Source of the DNA: Ricinus communis
Taxonomy: Eukaryota > Streptophyta > Magnoliopsida > Malpighiales > Euphorbiaceae
NCBI RefSeq assembly: GCF_019578655.1
Contig: NC_063261.1
Span: 4,348,446 to 4,412,445 of the forward strand
Length of the DNA stretch: 64,000 nucleotides
Reading direction: 5' to 3'
Shown here: one piece after another, positions 35,880-47,607 of the stretch
Layout: each line of letters opens with the position of its first letter
How positions within the stretch are numbered: position 1 is the stretch's first letter
Position numbers and translations under genes: made by a program
The notes under the pieces: model-generated
Databases searched by the model: none
What the model was told of the DNA's origin: nothing
Seen by the model: only the letters and a program-made list of their open reading frames with translations

Positions 35880-37805
35880 CCGGTTCTCAGAAATTTTTAT
35901 GGTGCTCGCGAGTGGTTTGACGAGCTCCCTAGCTCGGTCTAGGCTAGAATTAGAGATACCAGCTTCAATCAGTTCATAGCTATGCCCTTATCAGTCATCG
36001 GAAGGGTCGTCCGTACTTCTATTTACACCCTGCTCGAGAGGTGGATGGACACTACTCACACTTTCCATACCCCGGTCGACGAGCTGACACTCTCCCCTCT
36101 TTTCTTTTTCGCTATCACAGGCATCGACTTATCCGGCATGCCCATGCCATTTGACGATGCTATCCACGATCAACACTCCGATGTCGGGAGTGCTACATCA
36201 CTGATCTGCTCGAGTTCTTACAAACATTCAAGAACTTGCTCTACATTGCTTATCAAAGCACCCCCACTACTAGGCTTTGTTCCTCGAAATGCTAGGGAGG
36301 CCGATCAGATGGCCCGAGCCTTTTTAGTGTACCTCTTCGGTATGACTTTATTCAGTGATTCAAGGAACTCTTATATACTTGTGTCACCAAATGGATGTTA
36401 ATGTCCAATTGCGGGATTTGGATCAGGTCTTCTCCTACAACTAGGGATCTGGAACTCTTGTATAAATGTATCACCAAATGGATTTAATCTCCGAGGCAGT
36501 AAGAGGATCTACGGTTTCTGGCATGCGATCCATGTAAGTTATACTCTGACTTCTTTTCCTTAGTTTCTTTTATAAACATAGTGAATGCTAATTCTTGTTT
36601 TATGGGTTTGGGCCTTGGAGATCGGCCTTCTAGTGGGCTCTCAGCCTATATGCTCTTCATGGGTTTCCTTCGCTTGAGTCGTTGGGGCTCTAGCAGGACC
36701 ATCACCTTGGAGTGGGCTTAGGTTCATGTGCACTGCATGTGGATCAACAACTTGACTTGGGACAGGATAAATGCAATTTATTAGTCATATTCGTGCTTTA
36801 TTTATATAGTTACTTACCTTTCTGCTTTGAAGATTCGTGATGACTGGCTCGGGGAGCACTGCTAGTGGGACCCCTACATGCTATCCGTGGCTGACCTCAA
36901 GCATAGGAGGATCCTGCTGATCGGACCCGCCTGTCGGGCGTGGCACTTAGGAGAGATGATCTATAGCTAGAGCAAGGCCCCAAAAGGCGCTGAGTTCCAT
37001 TGTCTCCTCCTCGGCGGACAGATTATACTTCGTTCATCCCTTAGTTTTTGGAGGCCGTGCCCTTAAGTGACAACATCGTAGCTCAGGTATTTTTCTAGAT
37101 TTACTTAGAATTTTCCTTTTGTATCCTGCTTTTCTAATTATTTTATTTACAGTTCCTCCACGAAGCTCCTACTGCTCGTGAGCCAACTGAGGGGTGGTCC
37201 GCCTGACGTTCCAAGCCTTCCCATATTACAGCTCCTCTGCTGGTGCTGCCTCCGAGGCACCTCCCACAATCATGTCTGATGTGGTTCTGAGGAGCGTTTT
37301 GTTCCCTCTAGATCCGATGGTCATACTGAAGCCTTTATGGTGTGATGGAGTACAAGCTCACCATGAAGCAATGCCTCCCTTTGGAATTCACTCCGAACAC
37401 TTGCACACATGTAAGTTACTCTTCTTTTTTATGTTTTCACATCTTCTTTTCCTATAAATGTTAGTGATATATTATGTATATACAGGTTTAGAGAGATCAG
37501 TTTGAGTATGTACATCGGCTGGTCGGTGCCGCGAGGAGGCAATTCTTTTTCCTTAGCGAGGATTGATGGGTAAGAAAATATAATATGTATGCATATATGA
37601 ATTGCACTAACTAATCTCATTTTGGATTTTCATCTGAGGGACCATGAGGGCTTGCAGGGGCAAGTGGATGACCGACAGCATTAGATTGATGCTCAATAAC
37701 ATCGGATCGATATGTCGACACTTCACCTATCAGCCTTGCGAACCTAGGGGATGACATCGACTCAGACAATGGCATGGGGGATTCGGGAGAGAACCCCGAC
37801 TTCTG
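35880..37805 (+). pseudogene. Plant mobile domain (PMD/MAIN-like) protein, broken
   Basis: The best block (35,950-36,400) reads IRDTSFNQF, then LLERWMDTTHTFHTPVDE, LTLSPLFFFAITGIDLSG and ARAFLVYLFGMTLFSD. These are the conserved landmarks of the plant mobile domain (PF10536), found in MAIN-like proteins and in transposons. Further downstream LDQVFSY (about 36,420) and RIYGFWHA (about 36,510) continue the domain past stops. Intron-like breaks (gtaagt at about 36,535, gtaagtta near 37,409, several ttacag) and a C-terminal acidic end closing near 37,799 suggest a gene with introns. It is dead from several stops. PMD proteins are often labelled phosphatase 7 long form homologs, but no phosphatase domain is seen here. 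Confidence 0.7.
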
Positions 37806-37942
37806 ATCTTCTTTGTACTTTCCCCTTTTTGCTTGTAGAACTAAATTTTAAAACTCTTGTAGACTTTTGACTTTTCAAAGATTTAGAATCGTGAGTTTGG
37901 CCTTCTAAATTATGTCTATTTTTCTTTTTTCCTTTTGTTATT

Positions 37943-39393
37943 TGATGAGCATAGTTTTACACATATTTTCTTGCATATTATTGCGTATGTTCTTAGCAAT
38001 TATTATGCTTTTATTCCCAGATCACCCGTGTTTTGTGTTCTTTTGCATTTCAGGAATATTTATAGGACCATCATCGGTGTTTAAGCAATTATAGATCAAT
38101 ACGTGCGGAAACGGATGAGAATTCATCAAGATCGGACAAGAGCCCGCAATGCATACATTGAGCACGGCCTAGACTCTGGCCGTGCTCAACCATTGGCTTT
38201 AATTCTTGAAATTTGCACTTTGGGCACGGTTTCCGTAGCCACCACAGCCTTCAGCACGGCCCGTGGTGGCCAACACGGGGAGAAACATGGCCGTGGTGAA
38301 ACCCTACTTGGTGAGATCCATAGTTTCAGCACGGCCTGGACTTCAAGCTTGAGTTAAATATATAAGAAAAATGAATTTTTCTTAGAAAGGAGAGAGGGGG
38401 AAAAAGAGTGACATAGAGCCCTGGAGGCTGGTTCGGTTTCTGTCCAGTATTGAGTGCAAGAGAGAGTTGTAGTGAGTAAGAATCCTGGAATCGCAAGGTT
38501 CCGAGTGCAAAACAGTAGTGGAGCAATGCAAGAGGCGGTTTGGGAGATTAATCAAAGTGTAGATCCAGATTTGAAGCTGTTCATCCAATTCGAGAGAAAA
38601 GGGTGTACATGTTTTATTTTCATTATTCTTTCATTGTAATTGATTTCCTAGATTGTTTTAAACATGAACATGTTTAGCTAGACTGATTTAATCCATTGGG
38701 ATTTCTTTACTATGTTGGCTTGATATTATATTGTTGGATTGTTTGGGTTAATTTTGTATTCTTCTTGTTTTCAGTATTAATAAGATAATGCATTATTCAT
38801 GAGACGTTGTGAATTGTGATGTTTAGATTGCTTTATGAGATTGAGAAATCCGTTTGGCAATTGGAATTTTGAATAACAAGAACTGATTAATAATCGCTTA
38901 GAGATAAGGATAATTAACTAGCCGGATTAAGAATTAACAAAGCTTAATAGAGGCGGATTAAAGCTTAATACTAATTTAAGAATCAATCGTTAGGAAGAGA
39001 TTCCAACTTTAGGTTATTAGGTTTAGGAATTCGGTTATCTCGAGAGAGAAACCGAATTCGGTTAAGAATTCGTCCACGGGTAGTATAATTAGACTCACCG
39101 ATCCTTTATCTTTTGTTCGGTTGCCAACTAGTTTAGATTCCCTTTGGGTTTGTCTTCTTGTCTTGATTATTTCATTTATCAATTACTCCTGCATCTCCCT
39201 CAGAACTTAGCTTGTAGTTAATAGTTAGTTTAGAATTTATTCATTATCCATTTTAGTTTAATATAACAAAGAACAAAGGAGTAACTCTGGGCTTTCACTT
39301 TCCCGAGGAATACGACCTTGATACTCGCCATTAGTGCTAGACTGCATCGGTAGGTTCACTGCCTTAGGTGTAGGTTGCATAAAGAGCCCATCA
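37943..39393 (+). repeat. Athila-like LTR, plus orientation, complete
   Basis: The segment begins tgatgagcatagttttacac and ends aaagagcccatca, followed by agtttttggcgccgtt, the start of the tRNA-Asp type primer-binding site. It is about 1,451 bp and closely resembles the reverse complement of 43,243-44,686. It is preceded by ttgttatt, similar to the tract upstream of the LTR at 54,593. Its last 750 bp are shared with the otherwise different LTRs at 47,608 and 54,593. Confidence 0.85.
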
Positions 39394-39406
39394 AGTTTTT
39401 GGCGCC

Positions 39407-39976
39407 GTTTTACACATATTTGCTTGCATATTATTGCGTATGTTCTTAGCAATTATTGTGCTTTTATTCCCAGATCACCCGTGTTTTGTGTTCTTTTGCA
39501 TTTTAGGAACATTTATAGGACCATCATGGATGAGAATTCATCAAGATCGGACAGAGTCCGCACGCATTGAGCACGGCTGGACTCGCCGTGCTCAACCATT
39601 GGCTTTGATTCTTGAAATTTGCACTTTGGGCATGATTTCAGCCACCAGCCTTACCACTGTTTCTCCCCGTGTTGGCCACCATGGGCCGTGGCTACTAAAC
39701 CGCGCCCAAAGTGCAAATTTCAAGAATCAGTTATCGGTTGAGCACGCCGAGTCCAGCCGCTCAATGTATGCATCATGGGCTCTTGTCCGATCTTGATGAA
39801 TTCTTGTCCGCTTCCGCACGTGATTGATCTATAATTGCTTAAACACCGATGATGGTCCTATAAATGTTCCCAAATGCAAAAGAACACAAAACACGGGTGA
39901 TCCGGGAATAAAAGCACAATAATTGCTAAGAACATACGCAATAATATGCAAGCAAATATGTAAACTGTGCTCATCA
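39407..39976. repeat. Inverted pair of partial Athila-like LTR ends
   Basis: Positions 39,407 to about 39,655 repeat the first part of the LTR in plus orientation, entered directly from the truncated primer-binding site at 39,394-39,409. From about 39,656 to 39,976 the same LTR part follows in minus orientation and ends tgctcatca. The two arms form an imperfect palindrome of 250-320 bp per arm. The minus arm is the 3' LTR end of the element at 39,977-44,686. Confidence 0.85.
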
Positions 39977-42051
39977 AATTACCCCACACTTAAGCTATTG
40001 CTTGTCCTCAAGCAATTAACAACTCACCCCATAAAACTACAGTTAGCAATTCCTTTCAGTTTATGCCCCTAGTCCACAACAGAGAGTATTCAACACATCT
40101 CAAAGGATACTCAATCATAAATCAAATTACAAATCATTAACAAAGAATGGAAATAATATTAATGCATGAGTAACTTAAATGACAACTCAACACAAACATC
40201 ATGAACCAATGCCTCACAGGGATCACTCAAGTCGCTCAAAGTGTATATTAAGTGAATAACAAATCCCTTAAAGCAAATGCACAAGACCCGCTCACCATAA
40301 GCTTGCTCATAAATCATATCTTCGCTACTGTGAATAAGTAAATACCAAAATCAAAGGGTCTTTACCAAGGTTGAAATGGGGCTAAGGTAAAGGTACGGAG
40401 ATTTGGATAGAAGTGTGAAAGTGCTGGAATTCGTGCGATAAACAATAGTATATGCTCAAAGGATTAAATGCCTAAGATCACAAAAAGAATCATTCATTAA
40501 AATCCCTACTTCATAGAATAACGCTCGCAAATGCTCTAAATCCAATAAAAAGATAAATAATTAAAGAGATTTGTTTATTATATATTCTTTTTTTTTTCTT
40601 CTTCTTCTTTTTTTTTTCTTTTTTTTTGTTTTTTTTTATAATAATGGACTAGCAGCTTATTAGCGACTGCTGCATACAACTCGAATAAACATAAAGAATA
40701 ACAAATACAAATTGGATCAAAGGGAGCATTTAAAATATCAAAAAGATTTAGTGAATTTACCAACATAGCAACTAGTATTTTAATCCCACATAAAGTTGAA
40801 TAAATCATAGAAAGAAATTCCAGCATAAGGGTAAAGGAAAGATAAATGTAAAGAATGGTATAATTGAAGTGTATAGGTGTAGATTATGAAGAAAAGGTTA
40901 AGGCTCAAAAACTGGCTAACTAATGGAAACATAAGGTGATAGGCTTTTGGTCAAATGTGGTGAATCCTAAATCGCCCAAATCATCTCATGGTATTCACAA
41001 TATTCATGTAACTTCAACACGCATTACAAAGCAAGTTCTAGAAGCAAAGTTAAGTACAATGCACACTCAAACAAGAAATATAAAGAGCATAAGTATAATG
41101 AATGCTCAACTGGCTCAAAATCTCACTTTCAGTGTGGTATTAGGTGCGCTTGGTTCGCAACATCATTAATTGAATCATTACTTAAGAAACACATGCATAT
41201 GATATTATCAATGTTCTAAGTTAAAATTCGACAATTCAAAAATAATTAAATAACACCGGTTTAACCCTAAGTAGGTTGATGTGTAAAACACCATAAATTG
41301 TTTTCTAAGGACAATGAACAAAGAAAGAAAAGTAACTACAATTCTATAAATCAAGTCATCAATCAGCTCAAAAATAGCATACTCAAGTGCATAAAAACAC
41401 AAAGGTCCTAACATCCCCTAAAAATACACAACACCTAGCCATAACAATTTCGGATATATTAAAAATCCATATGAGAGATTAAGGTTTACCCATAAGCACC
41501 TCACACTTGAAGAACACAACGTCCTCGGTGTAAAATGTTATGGATACCCCACATGGAATGCTCAACTAAGAGAACAAAGGCAATACAATCCAAGTGCATG
41601 ACATGTATGAAAAATAAAGTAAATAAATGCGGAAAAATAAAAAGATCTAGGGGATCGCCCTAATCATCCATCGAGGCCGATGTCAGGAAATTCAAAGGCC
41701 TCCCCAGAGAATCAAAATAATAAAATAAAGAAATAAAATTGAAACTGAAAATATGAAAACTAAAACTAATAAAATGTTTCAAAATAAAAGGTTAAAATAT
41801 TAAAGATTAAAGATAAAGTTTGGGGTGCCTCCCAAAAGCGCTTCTTTTTGATGTGATGAGTCTTCTTAGCTGGACTCATGGTGAAAAGCAAACGTTGGGG
41901 ATTGGCGACCATCCATCCTTCTACCAAGCAAATGGCTTCAAATATCCGCTTAGAGGGATAATCGTCAACTTCCTCTTCCCGACAGTCAAGCAAGCTGCCA
42001 GTATGATGGGCAAAACTCGCTCCTCATATATTTGCACGTAGTCATGATGTT

Positions 42052-43050
42052 TCAGGGCTCTTCCAATTTGAAAGCTAGAGTTTCAATAATTGGAAGGATC
42101 GACGGTTGGGCAATTTCTTCAGGAGTGTTGATGGTTTTCTTCAGTCCTTGGCTTGGTTCACTTGCTAGGAGAAACTCGAGCTCCTCCAAGATTTCTTCAT
42201 TGGATAACTCGTGCTCATCTTCCATCATCGAAGGGACTTGTGGAAAATCTGCCAACAATTCCTCTAACTGCAACTCAACATCATCAACTATACATTCCAG
42301 TTGGTAGTCTTTCAGAGGGATTATGTTTGCCTCTTCCTTTTCTGGTTCCATCTCCATGTTCAAGAAATCGTCCTGCATAGAAGCATTATCGTCAAACATA
42401 GTAGATAAACTAGAAAAATTCTCACCTGAACGCAAAGTGATGGCGCTCAAATGCTCCTCGGATTCAGTAGCGTTTAATGGAGTTCCCCATTGTTCTGCCG
42501 CTAGTAACTGAAAGATCAAGCCTACTTGATGCTCTATGTTCTTAATTGAGGCTTGTTGACCTTTAAGTATCCTCTCTGTTTATTGGAATCTTTCCTCAAT
42601 ACTTGTTATGAACCTCATCATCAGCTCCTCTGACACTAACTCTTCATCTTGAGTTGAAGGTGCAAGATTAGGCTGCTGATGTAGTTGCTGAATTCCTAGT
42701 GGTTCTTGGCCATCTAAGCTCCATCCAAAGGGTGAATGAGTGCTCCACTCTTGATTGTAGGTGCTTCCATACGAGTCATTTGGCCAACTTCTCGTATAAT
42801 TCACCTGTTCACAATTATAAGAACAATGAGCAACATCACTATACAATGGACAATCATTACACACATGTAAACCACAACAAAATTCACAAAAGACTTGAGA
42901 TGAAAGGATAGGAGAAGAGAGTTGATCGGTAGCCCTGCAAAACGATTCCACTCGAGCATCTAAAGATGCACGGGCATCCCAATTTTTAGCACTCTCTTGG
43001 TTCCTGATCCAATTTTTTAATGTGTCATACAAAGAGTTTGAATTTAGCAT
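42052..43050 (-). pseudogene. Gag-like ORF of the minus-strand Athila-like element
   Basis: Two adjoining minus-strand frames (43,050-42,580 and 42,519-42,052) match, in order, the two frames 49,262-49,612 and 49,673-50,434 of the sister element. The first holds SFCRATDQLSSPILSSQVF and a Cys/His-containing CCGLHVCNDCPLY stretch. The second holds HLSAITLRSGENF, which resembles the AITLRSGK motif after gag in many Gypsy polyproteins, then an acidic region (ELQLEELLADFPQVPSMMED). Stops near 42,580-42,520 separate the two. The protein would be an RNA-packaging-type gag relic. Confidence 0.7.
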
Positions 43051-43218
43051 TGAACCTCCTTATCATTCACTATCTGAATCATAAACTTAAACTAAATAAA
43101 TATGTACAAATAAAATAAAATAATTAAACAAATAAAAATAAAAATCATAAAATAATAAGAAAGAAAAAAAAAATGGCTAAATTAACAAATAGCAAATTTC
43201 ACTATAGTTTTCAAACAT

Positions 43219-43236
43219 TCCCCGGCAACGGCGCCA
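43219..43236 (-). other. Primer-binding site, tRNA-Asp type
   Basis: On the minus strand the sequence is tggcgccgttgccgggga, a few bases after the LTR end. It is the same as in the plus-strand sister element at 49,088-49,105 and matches the site used by Athila-type elements. Confidence 0.85.
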
Positions 43237-43242
43237 AAAACT

Positions 43243-44686
43243 TGATGGGCTCTTTATGCAACCTACACCTAAGGCAGTGAACCTACCAATGCAATCTAGC
43301 ACTAATGGCGAGTATCAAGGTCGTATTCCTCGGGAAAGTGAAAGCCCAGGGTTACTCCTTTGTTCTTTGTTATATTAACCTAAAATGGATAATGAATAAA
43401 TTCTAAACTAACTATTAACTACAAGCTAAGTTCTGAGGGAGATGCAGGAGTAATTGATAAATGAAATAATCAAGACAAGAAGACAAACCCAAAGGGAATC
43501 TAAACTAGTTGGCAACCGAACAAAAGATAAAGGATCGGTGAGTCTAATTATGCTACCCGTGATTCTTAATCAATTCGGTTTCTCTCTCGAGATAACCGAA
43601 TTCCTAAACCTAATAACCTAAAGTTGGAATCTCTTCCTAACGATTGATTCTTAAATTAGCATTAAGCTTTAATCCGCCTCTATTAAGCTTTGTTAATTCT
43701 TAATCCGGCTAGTTAATTATCCTTATCTCTAAGCGATTATTAACCAGTTATTGTTATTCAAAATTCCAATTGCCAAACGGATTTCTCAATCTCATAAAGC
43801 AATCTAAACATCACAATTCACAACGTCTCATGAATAATGCATAATCTTATTAATACTGAAAACAAGAAGAATACAAAACCAACTCAAACAATCCAACAAT
43901 ATAATATCAAGCCAACATAGTAAAGAAATCGCAATGGATTAAATCAGTCTAGCTAAACATGTTCATGTTTAAAACAATCTAGGAAATCAATTACAATGAA
44001 AGAATAATGAAAATAAAACATGTACACCCTTTTCTCTCGAATTGGATGAATACCCAAACTGGATCTACACTTTGATTAATCTCCCAAACTGCCTCTTGAA
44101 TTGCTTCCACTACGGTTTTGCACTCGGAACCTTGCGATTCGGGATTCTTACTCCCCGCGAACTCTCTCTCGCACTCAATAATCGCATGCGAAACCGAACC
44201 AGCCTCCAGGGCTCTATGTCACTCTTTTTCCCCTCTCTACTTTCTAAGAAAATTCATTTTTCTTATATATTTAACTCAAAGACGGCCAAGTCCAGCCGTA
44301 CGAAACTGTGGATCTCACTAAGTAGGGTTTCACCACGGCCGTGTTTCTCCCCGTGTTGGCCACCACGGGCCATGCTGAAGGCTGTGGTGGCTATAGAAAC
44401 CGTGCCCAAAGTGCAAATTTCAAGAATCAAAGCCAATGGTTGAGCACGGCCAGAGTCCAGGCCTTGCTCAATGTATGCATTGCGGGCTCTTGTCCGATCT
44501 TAATGAATTCTCGTCCGTTTCCGCACGTATTGATCTATAATTGCTTAAACACCGATGATGGTCCTATAAATGTTCCTGAAATGCAAAAGAACACAAAACA
44601 CGGGTGATCTGGGAATAAAAGCACAATAATTGCTAAGAACATACGCAATAATATGCAAACAAATATGTGTAAAACTATGCTCATCA
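43243..44686 (-). repeat. 5' LTR of the minus-strand Athila-like element
   Basis: The reverse complement of the LTR at 37,943-39,393. It starts tgatgagcatagttttacac at 44,686 and ends cccatca at 43,243. Outside it, aattagccattgcttg resembles a shortened version of the tract at 39,977-40,005, suggesting that an adjoining copy was lost by recombination. Confidence 0.85.
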
Positions 44687-44703
44687 AATTAGCCATTGCT
44701 TGG

Positions 44704-44841
44704 CTGGTTTCTTAAGTTAATTGGGTCACAATAGGTGGTGTGAAGCAAGAAGGAAGAGAGAGGCCATTGTATCTGGTTTCTTAAGGTAATTGGGTCACAA
44801 TAGGTGGTGTGAAGCAAGAAGGAAGAGAGAGGCCATTGTAT
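44704..44841. repeat. 69-bp tandem duplication
   Basis: Two nearly identical units begin ctggtttcttaag at 44,704 and 44,773 and contain gggtcacaataggtggtgtg. They lie just outside the Athila-like LTR. Confidence 0.9.
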
Positions 44842-45029
44842 CCATATGAGCTTATATGCGACAAAACTAATTGAGCGTCTAAAAGAGTACCAAAATTCAT
44901 CGTAAATCACATCAGAAGGCCACACAGCCGGTTCGGCTCTGTGTACAGCCCATCGGTTGTGCATATTGTCGATCGGCTCTACGGTTGTAAAGTCTGAGTC
45001 AACCATTAATTTGAGGCCTATATATATCT

Positions 45030-46460
45030 ATGAGCCCCCCCTCACTTCCTCACATGCAATTTCACATTTCAAAATGCCAAAAATATGTTCAAAAGAGTGC
45101 CAAAATCCAACACACTCTCCTTAAACCCCTAACATGTAAAGATTGGATTAAACTTGGGAAATTCCATCTTTTATCTTTCAAGGTTGTGCAACACACCAAA
45201 CTTGATTATGGGTTCCTCCATTCCATTGTCAACTTTTGGTGCTCAAGGGATCATGTCTAGATTCAACGGACAATAGCTGTGCCCTATGATTGAAGCATTC
45301 TTTACTATTCTTGGCGTCCCCATGGATTTTACACATCCTATTGCCCTGCCAAAACTCAATGAGCCTTTTCTTGGTAGACTGGTGAAGTTGTTCGACATGC
45401 CCCTAACTGAGGTATTTCCCATTCTATTAGCGAGTATATTACCCTTACTCCGTTGATTTGTTGCTGTGAAAAGCAGGAAAAGGGTAAACCTTCTTGGATT
45501 CTGATCCTGGGCTTTTGCCTTTATGCCCAATTTTTATTGATTTCTCCTCAAGAAGAGGGAGATATCAGAATTGTTGGTATTATCGATTAGGTGGAGCATG
45601 GAGCAGATCCAATACTAATCATCTTGGCTGAAACCAACATTGGTTTAGACATGTACAAAATCCATCAACGTTTTGGTGGTAGCCTCGTTCTCTTACAAGT
45701 ACACAGCCAAATCTCTTTTCTTTTACTATTTTCATTTTTTCTCTAATTCTTCTTGCCTAAGCTGCCCTTTCGGATTTTCAACTTAGCAAGCTTTTATCTT
45801 AACTTTTGCCTAGGCCACCCTTTTGGGTTCCGACTTCGTAGACTTTATTTTGCCTAGTCGGCGCTTTTAGATTTTCAACTTAGCTTCTTTTTCTTTTCCC
45901 TTTTTCCTTCTTATTTTCTCCTTTTGCAGATTTGGCTGTGGGAGAAGCTTCAAATACTGACCATCCCAAGGAATATCAACATGTATGAGCCGAAGCACAT
46001 GCAGACTTGATCTATTGTTACCCCATTGGGGTTATATGGCTGGATTTCTTGGATAAAAGGCATTCCAAACACACTCATTCACTGGATTTGACCTTGGTGA
46101 AGAATCAAGCATGTCACACTCATGGTGTAAGGTGATTGTGTACCCTTACTCGGACTACGACCATCCATAATCTACACAAATTCGAGACTTTGTCGCAGTA
46201 TGGGCAGAAGCAATGAAGCTTGGAATTCCCCCCTGAATTTAAAGGCTTCTCACTCAGACAGGATTTCCTGGATAAGATCGAGAGACTGTGGCCCTGTCGA
46301 GACATAGAGCGAAACCTTGACTTCGAGGGCGATCTGACCATTGATGACAACTTTAAGGCTTATGTTCGGCTCTAGATTTCCACTTCTCCCAGCTTTTCTC
46401 GATTCAAGAGGACTCGAGAACTAGCTACTCTATATAATGATACAGATGTGAAGAGGAGAA
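45030..46460 (+). pseudogene. DUF7745-like retrotransposon ORF, broken
   Basis: Plus-strand fragments read LLSFKVVQHTKLDYGFLHS, then IVNFWCSRDHV, MIEAFFTILGVPMDF, HPIALPKLNEPFLGRL and MPLTEVFPILLAS, with frame changes between. The layout (a helical start, a W-containing loop, then a PTIEEF-like and LLGVP segment) resembles the N-terminal ORF found in plant Tat/Ogre-type elements (DUF7745). Stops follow. gatcggct-type words upstream (44,930-44,985) recall those near 34,920 and 35,690, so this may belong to the same family as the 34-38 kb remnant. The assignment is by pattern only. Confidence 0.45.
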
Positions 46461-46777
46461 GACGATAGAAATTATGCTTCTTTTTAGATCTCATTTGTTT
46501 TGCTTAGAACTTTTAGCGTTGTTTTCTCCTTCCAGTTAGTTTGTTGAATGGTAAGCAGACATATATATGTTAAATAAAATTTATGAATAATTTATCATTT
46601 AGTAAAAGCCCAGATGGGTACAATTAAGTTCCTCAAGATACAACTCCTGTTATCAGTCAGTCTGTTCAGATTTTCTAGTTGATTATTTTCTCTCTTTTGC
46701 CCTGACTTTTGCTTGATCAATCTTTTCAGGTTTTTCGATCAGCAGGCTATTTTCTATAATTCATTTTTATTTATTTT
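46461..46777. other. No gene seen
   Basis: Short AT-rich spacer between the plus-strand ORF relic and the 3' end of the minus-strand pol relic. It may contain the 3' untranslated region of the latter. Confidence 0.4.
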
Positions 46778-47607
46778 TATACATAGTATTTTTTGAGACG
46801 ATCTAAGTTGATTGGTTCAGTGAACTCATCTCCCACCAGGTTTGAGATTTTAAAAGCACCTTTAGGCATGATCTTCCTTACCAAGTACGAGCCTTTCCAA
46901 TTTGGCCTGAACTTCCCCCTCGGGTCGAATGTAATAGGCCTTGTATGCTTTAATACTAGATCATCAGCTCTGATCTTTCCTGGCTTTACTTTTTTGTTGC
47001 AGTTGCATGTGGTATAGGAATTTTATCATTTTCTCCTCAACTTGAGTCAATTGCTGGTATCTTTGCTCAATCCACTGATACTCCGGTATTTCAGCCTCTA
47101 ATACAACTCTCAAAGACTTCAACTCTAACTCAACTGGCAAAACCACTTCTGTCCCATAAACCATGGGTACAGTGTTTACCGAGTCGATGTTCGCTTGGTT
47201 GTCCAATATCCCCAAAGTGCAAAGGGTAACCGAGATGACCAGTCCTTGTGATTCCACACCATCTTCAAAAGTATTCTCTTTAGATTCTTGTTGGCTACCT
47301 CTACTGCTTCATTCGCCTAAGGTCTATACGGAGAAGACCTGTGTTGTATTTCGCTAGTAGGTCCGTTGTCTCACCCATGAACTGTACCCTATTATTCATC
47401 ACGACATGATGTGGGACCCCGTATCTATAAATCAAGTTTCTTTCTATAAATCTGGCCATCTTCCTTGCCCCATAGTGGTGAACGACTCAGCTTCGACCCA
47501 TTTTGAGAAGTATTCAATTACTACGACTATGAACTTATGACCGTTCGAGGGAGGTTTTATTTCACCAATGATGTCGATTCCTTAAGCTGCAAAGGGCTAA
47601 GGAGATG
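46778..47607 (-). pseudogene. Tat/Ogre-type integrase, C-terminal part
   Basis: On the minus strand from 47,607 the fragments read GIDIIGEIKPPSNGHKFI, YFSKWVEAE, then TVPMVYGTEVVLPVELEL, IPEYQWIEQRYQQL and finally FRPNWKGSYLVRKIMP and LKKYYV before a stop near 46,778. These are the integrase core and C-terminal landmarks of plant Gypsy elements of the Tat lineage. Several stops break it. The N-terminal part of the same integrase continues at 56,050; the Athila-like element (47,608-56,050) lies between. Confidence 0.85.

Larger units (their letters stand above)
39656..44686 (-). mobile_element. Non-autonomous Athila-like Gypsy element, minus strand, 3' truncated
   Basis: On the minus strand the element has a 5' LTR (44,686-43,243), a primer-binding site at 43,236-43,219 (tggcgccgttgccgggga), gag-like open frames (43,050-42,052), the conserved gggaggcaccccaa word near 41,830, an Athila-type word ccgaggacgttgtgttcttc near 41,530, a purine-rich tract beside 39,977-39,995 and a truncated 3' LTR (39,976-39,656). 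The internal part is about 3.3 kb, against 5.5 kb in the sister copy at 47,608-56,050, and lacks that copy's second ORF. No protease, reverse transcriptase or integrase is present. Confidence 0.85.

Noticed and set aside
35880..37805. Serine/threonine phosphatase 7 long-form gene
   Set aside because: That label is often given to plant mobile domain proteins; no phosphatase motifs are present.
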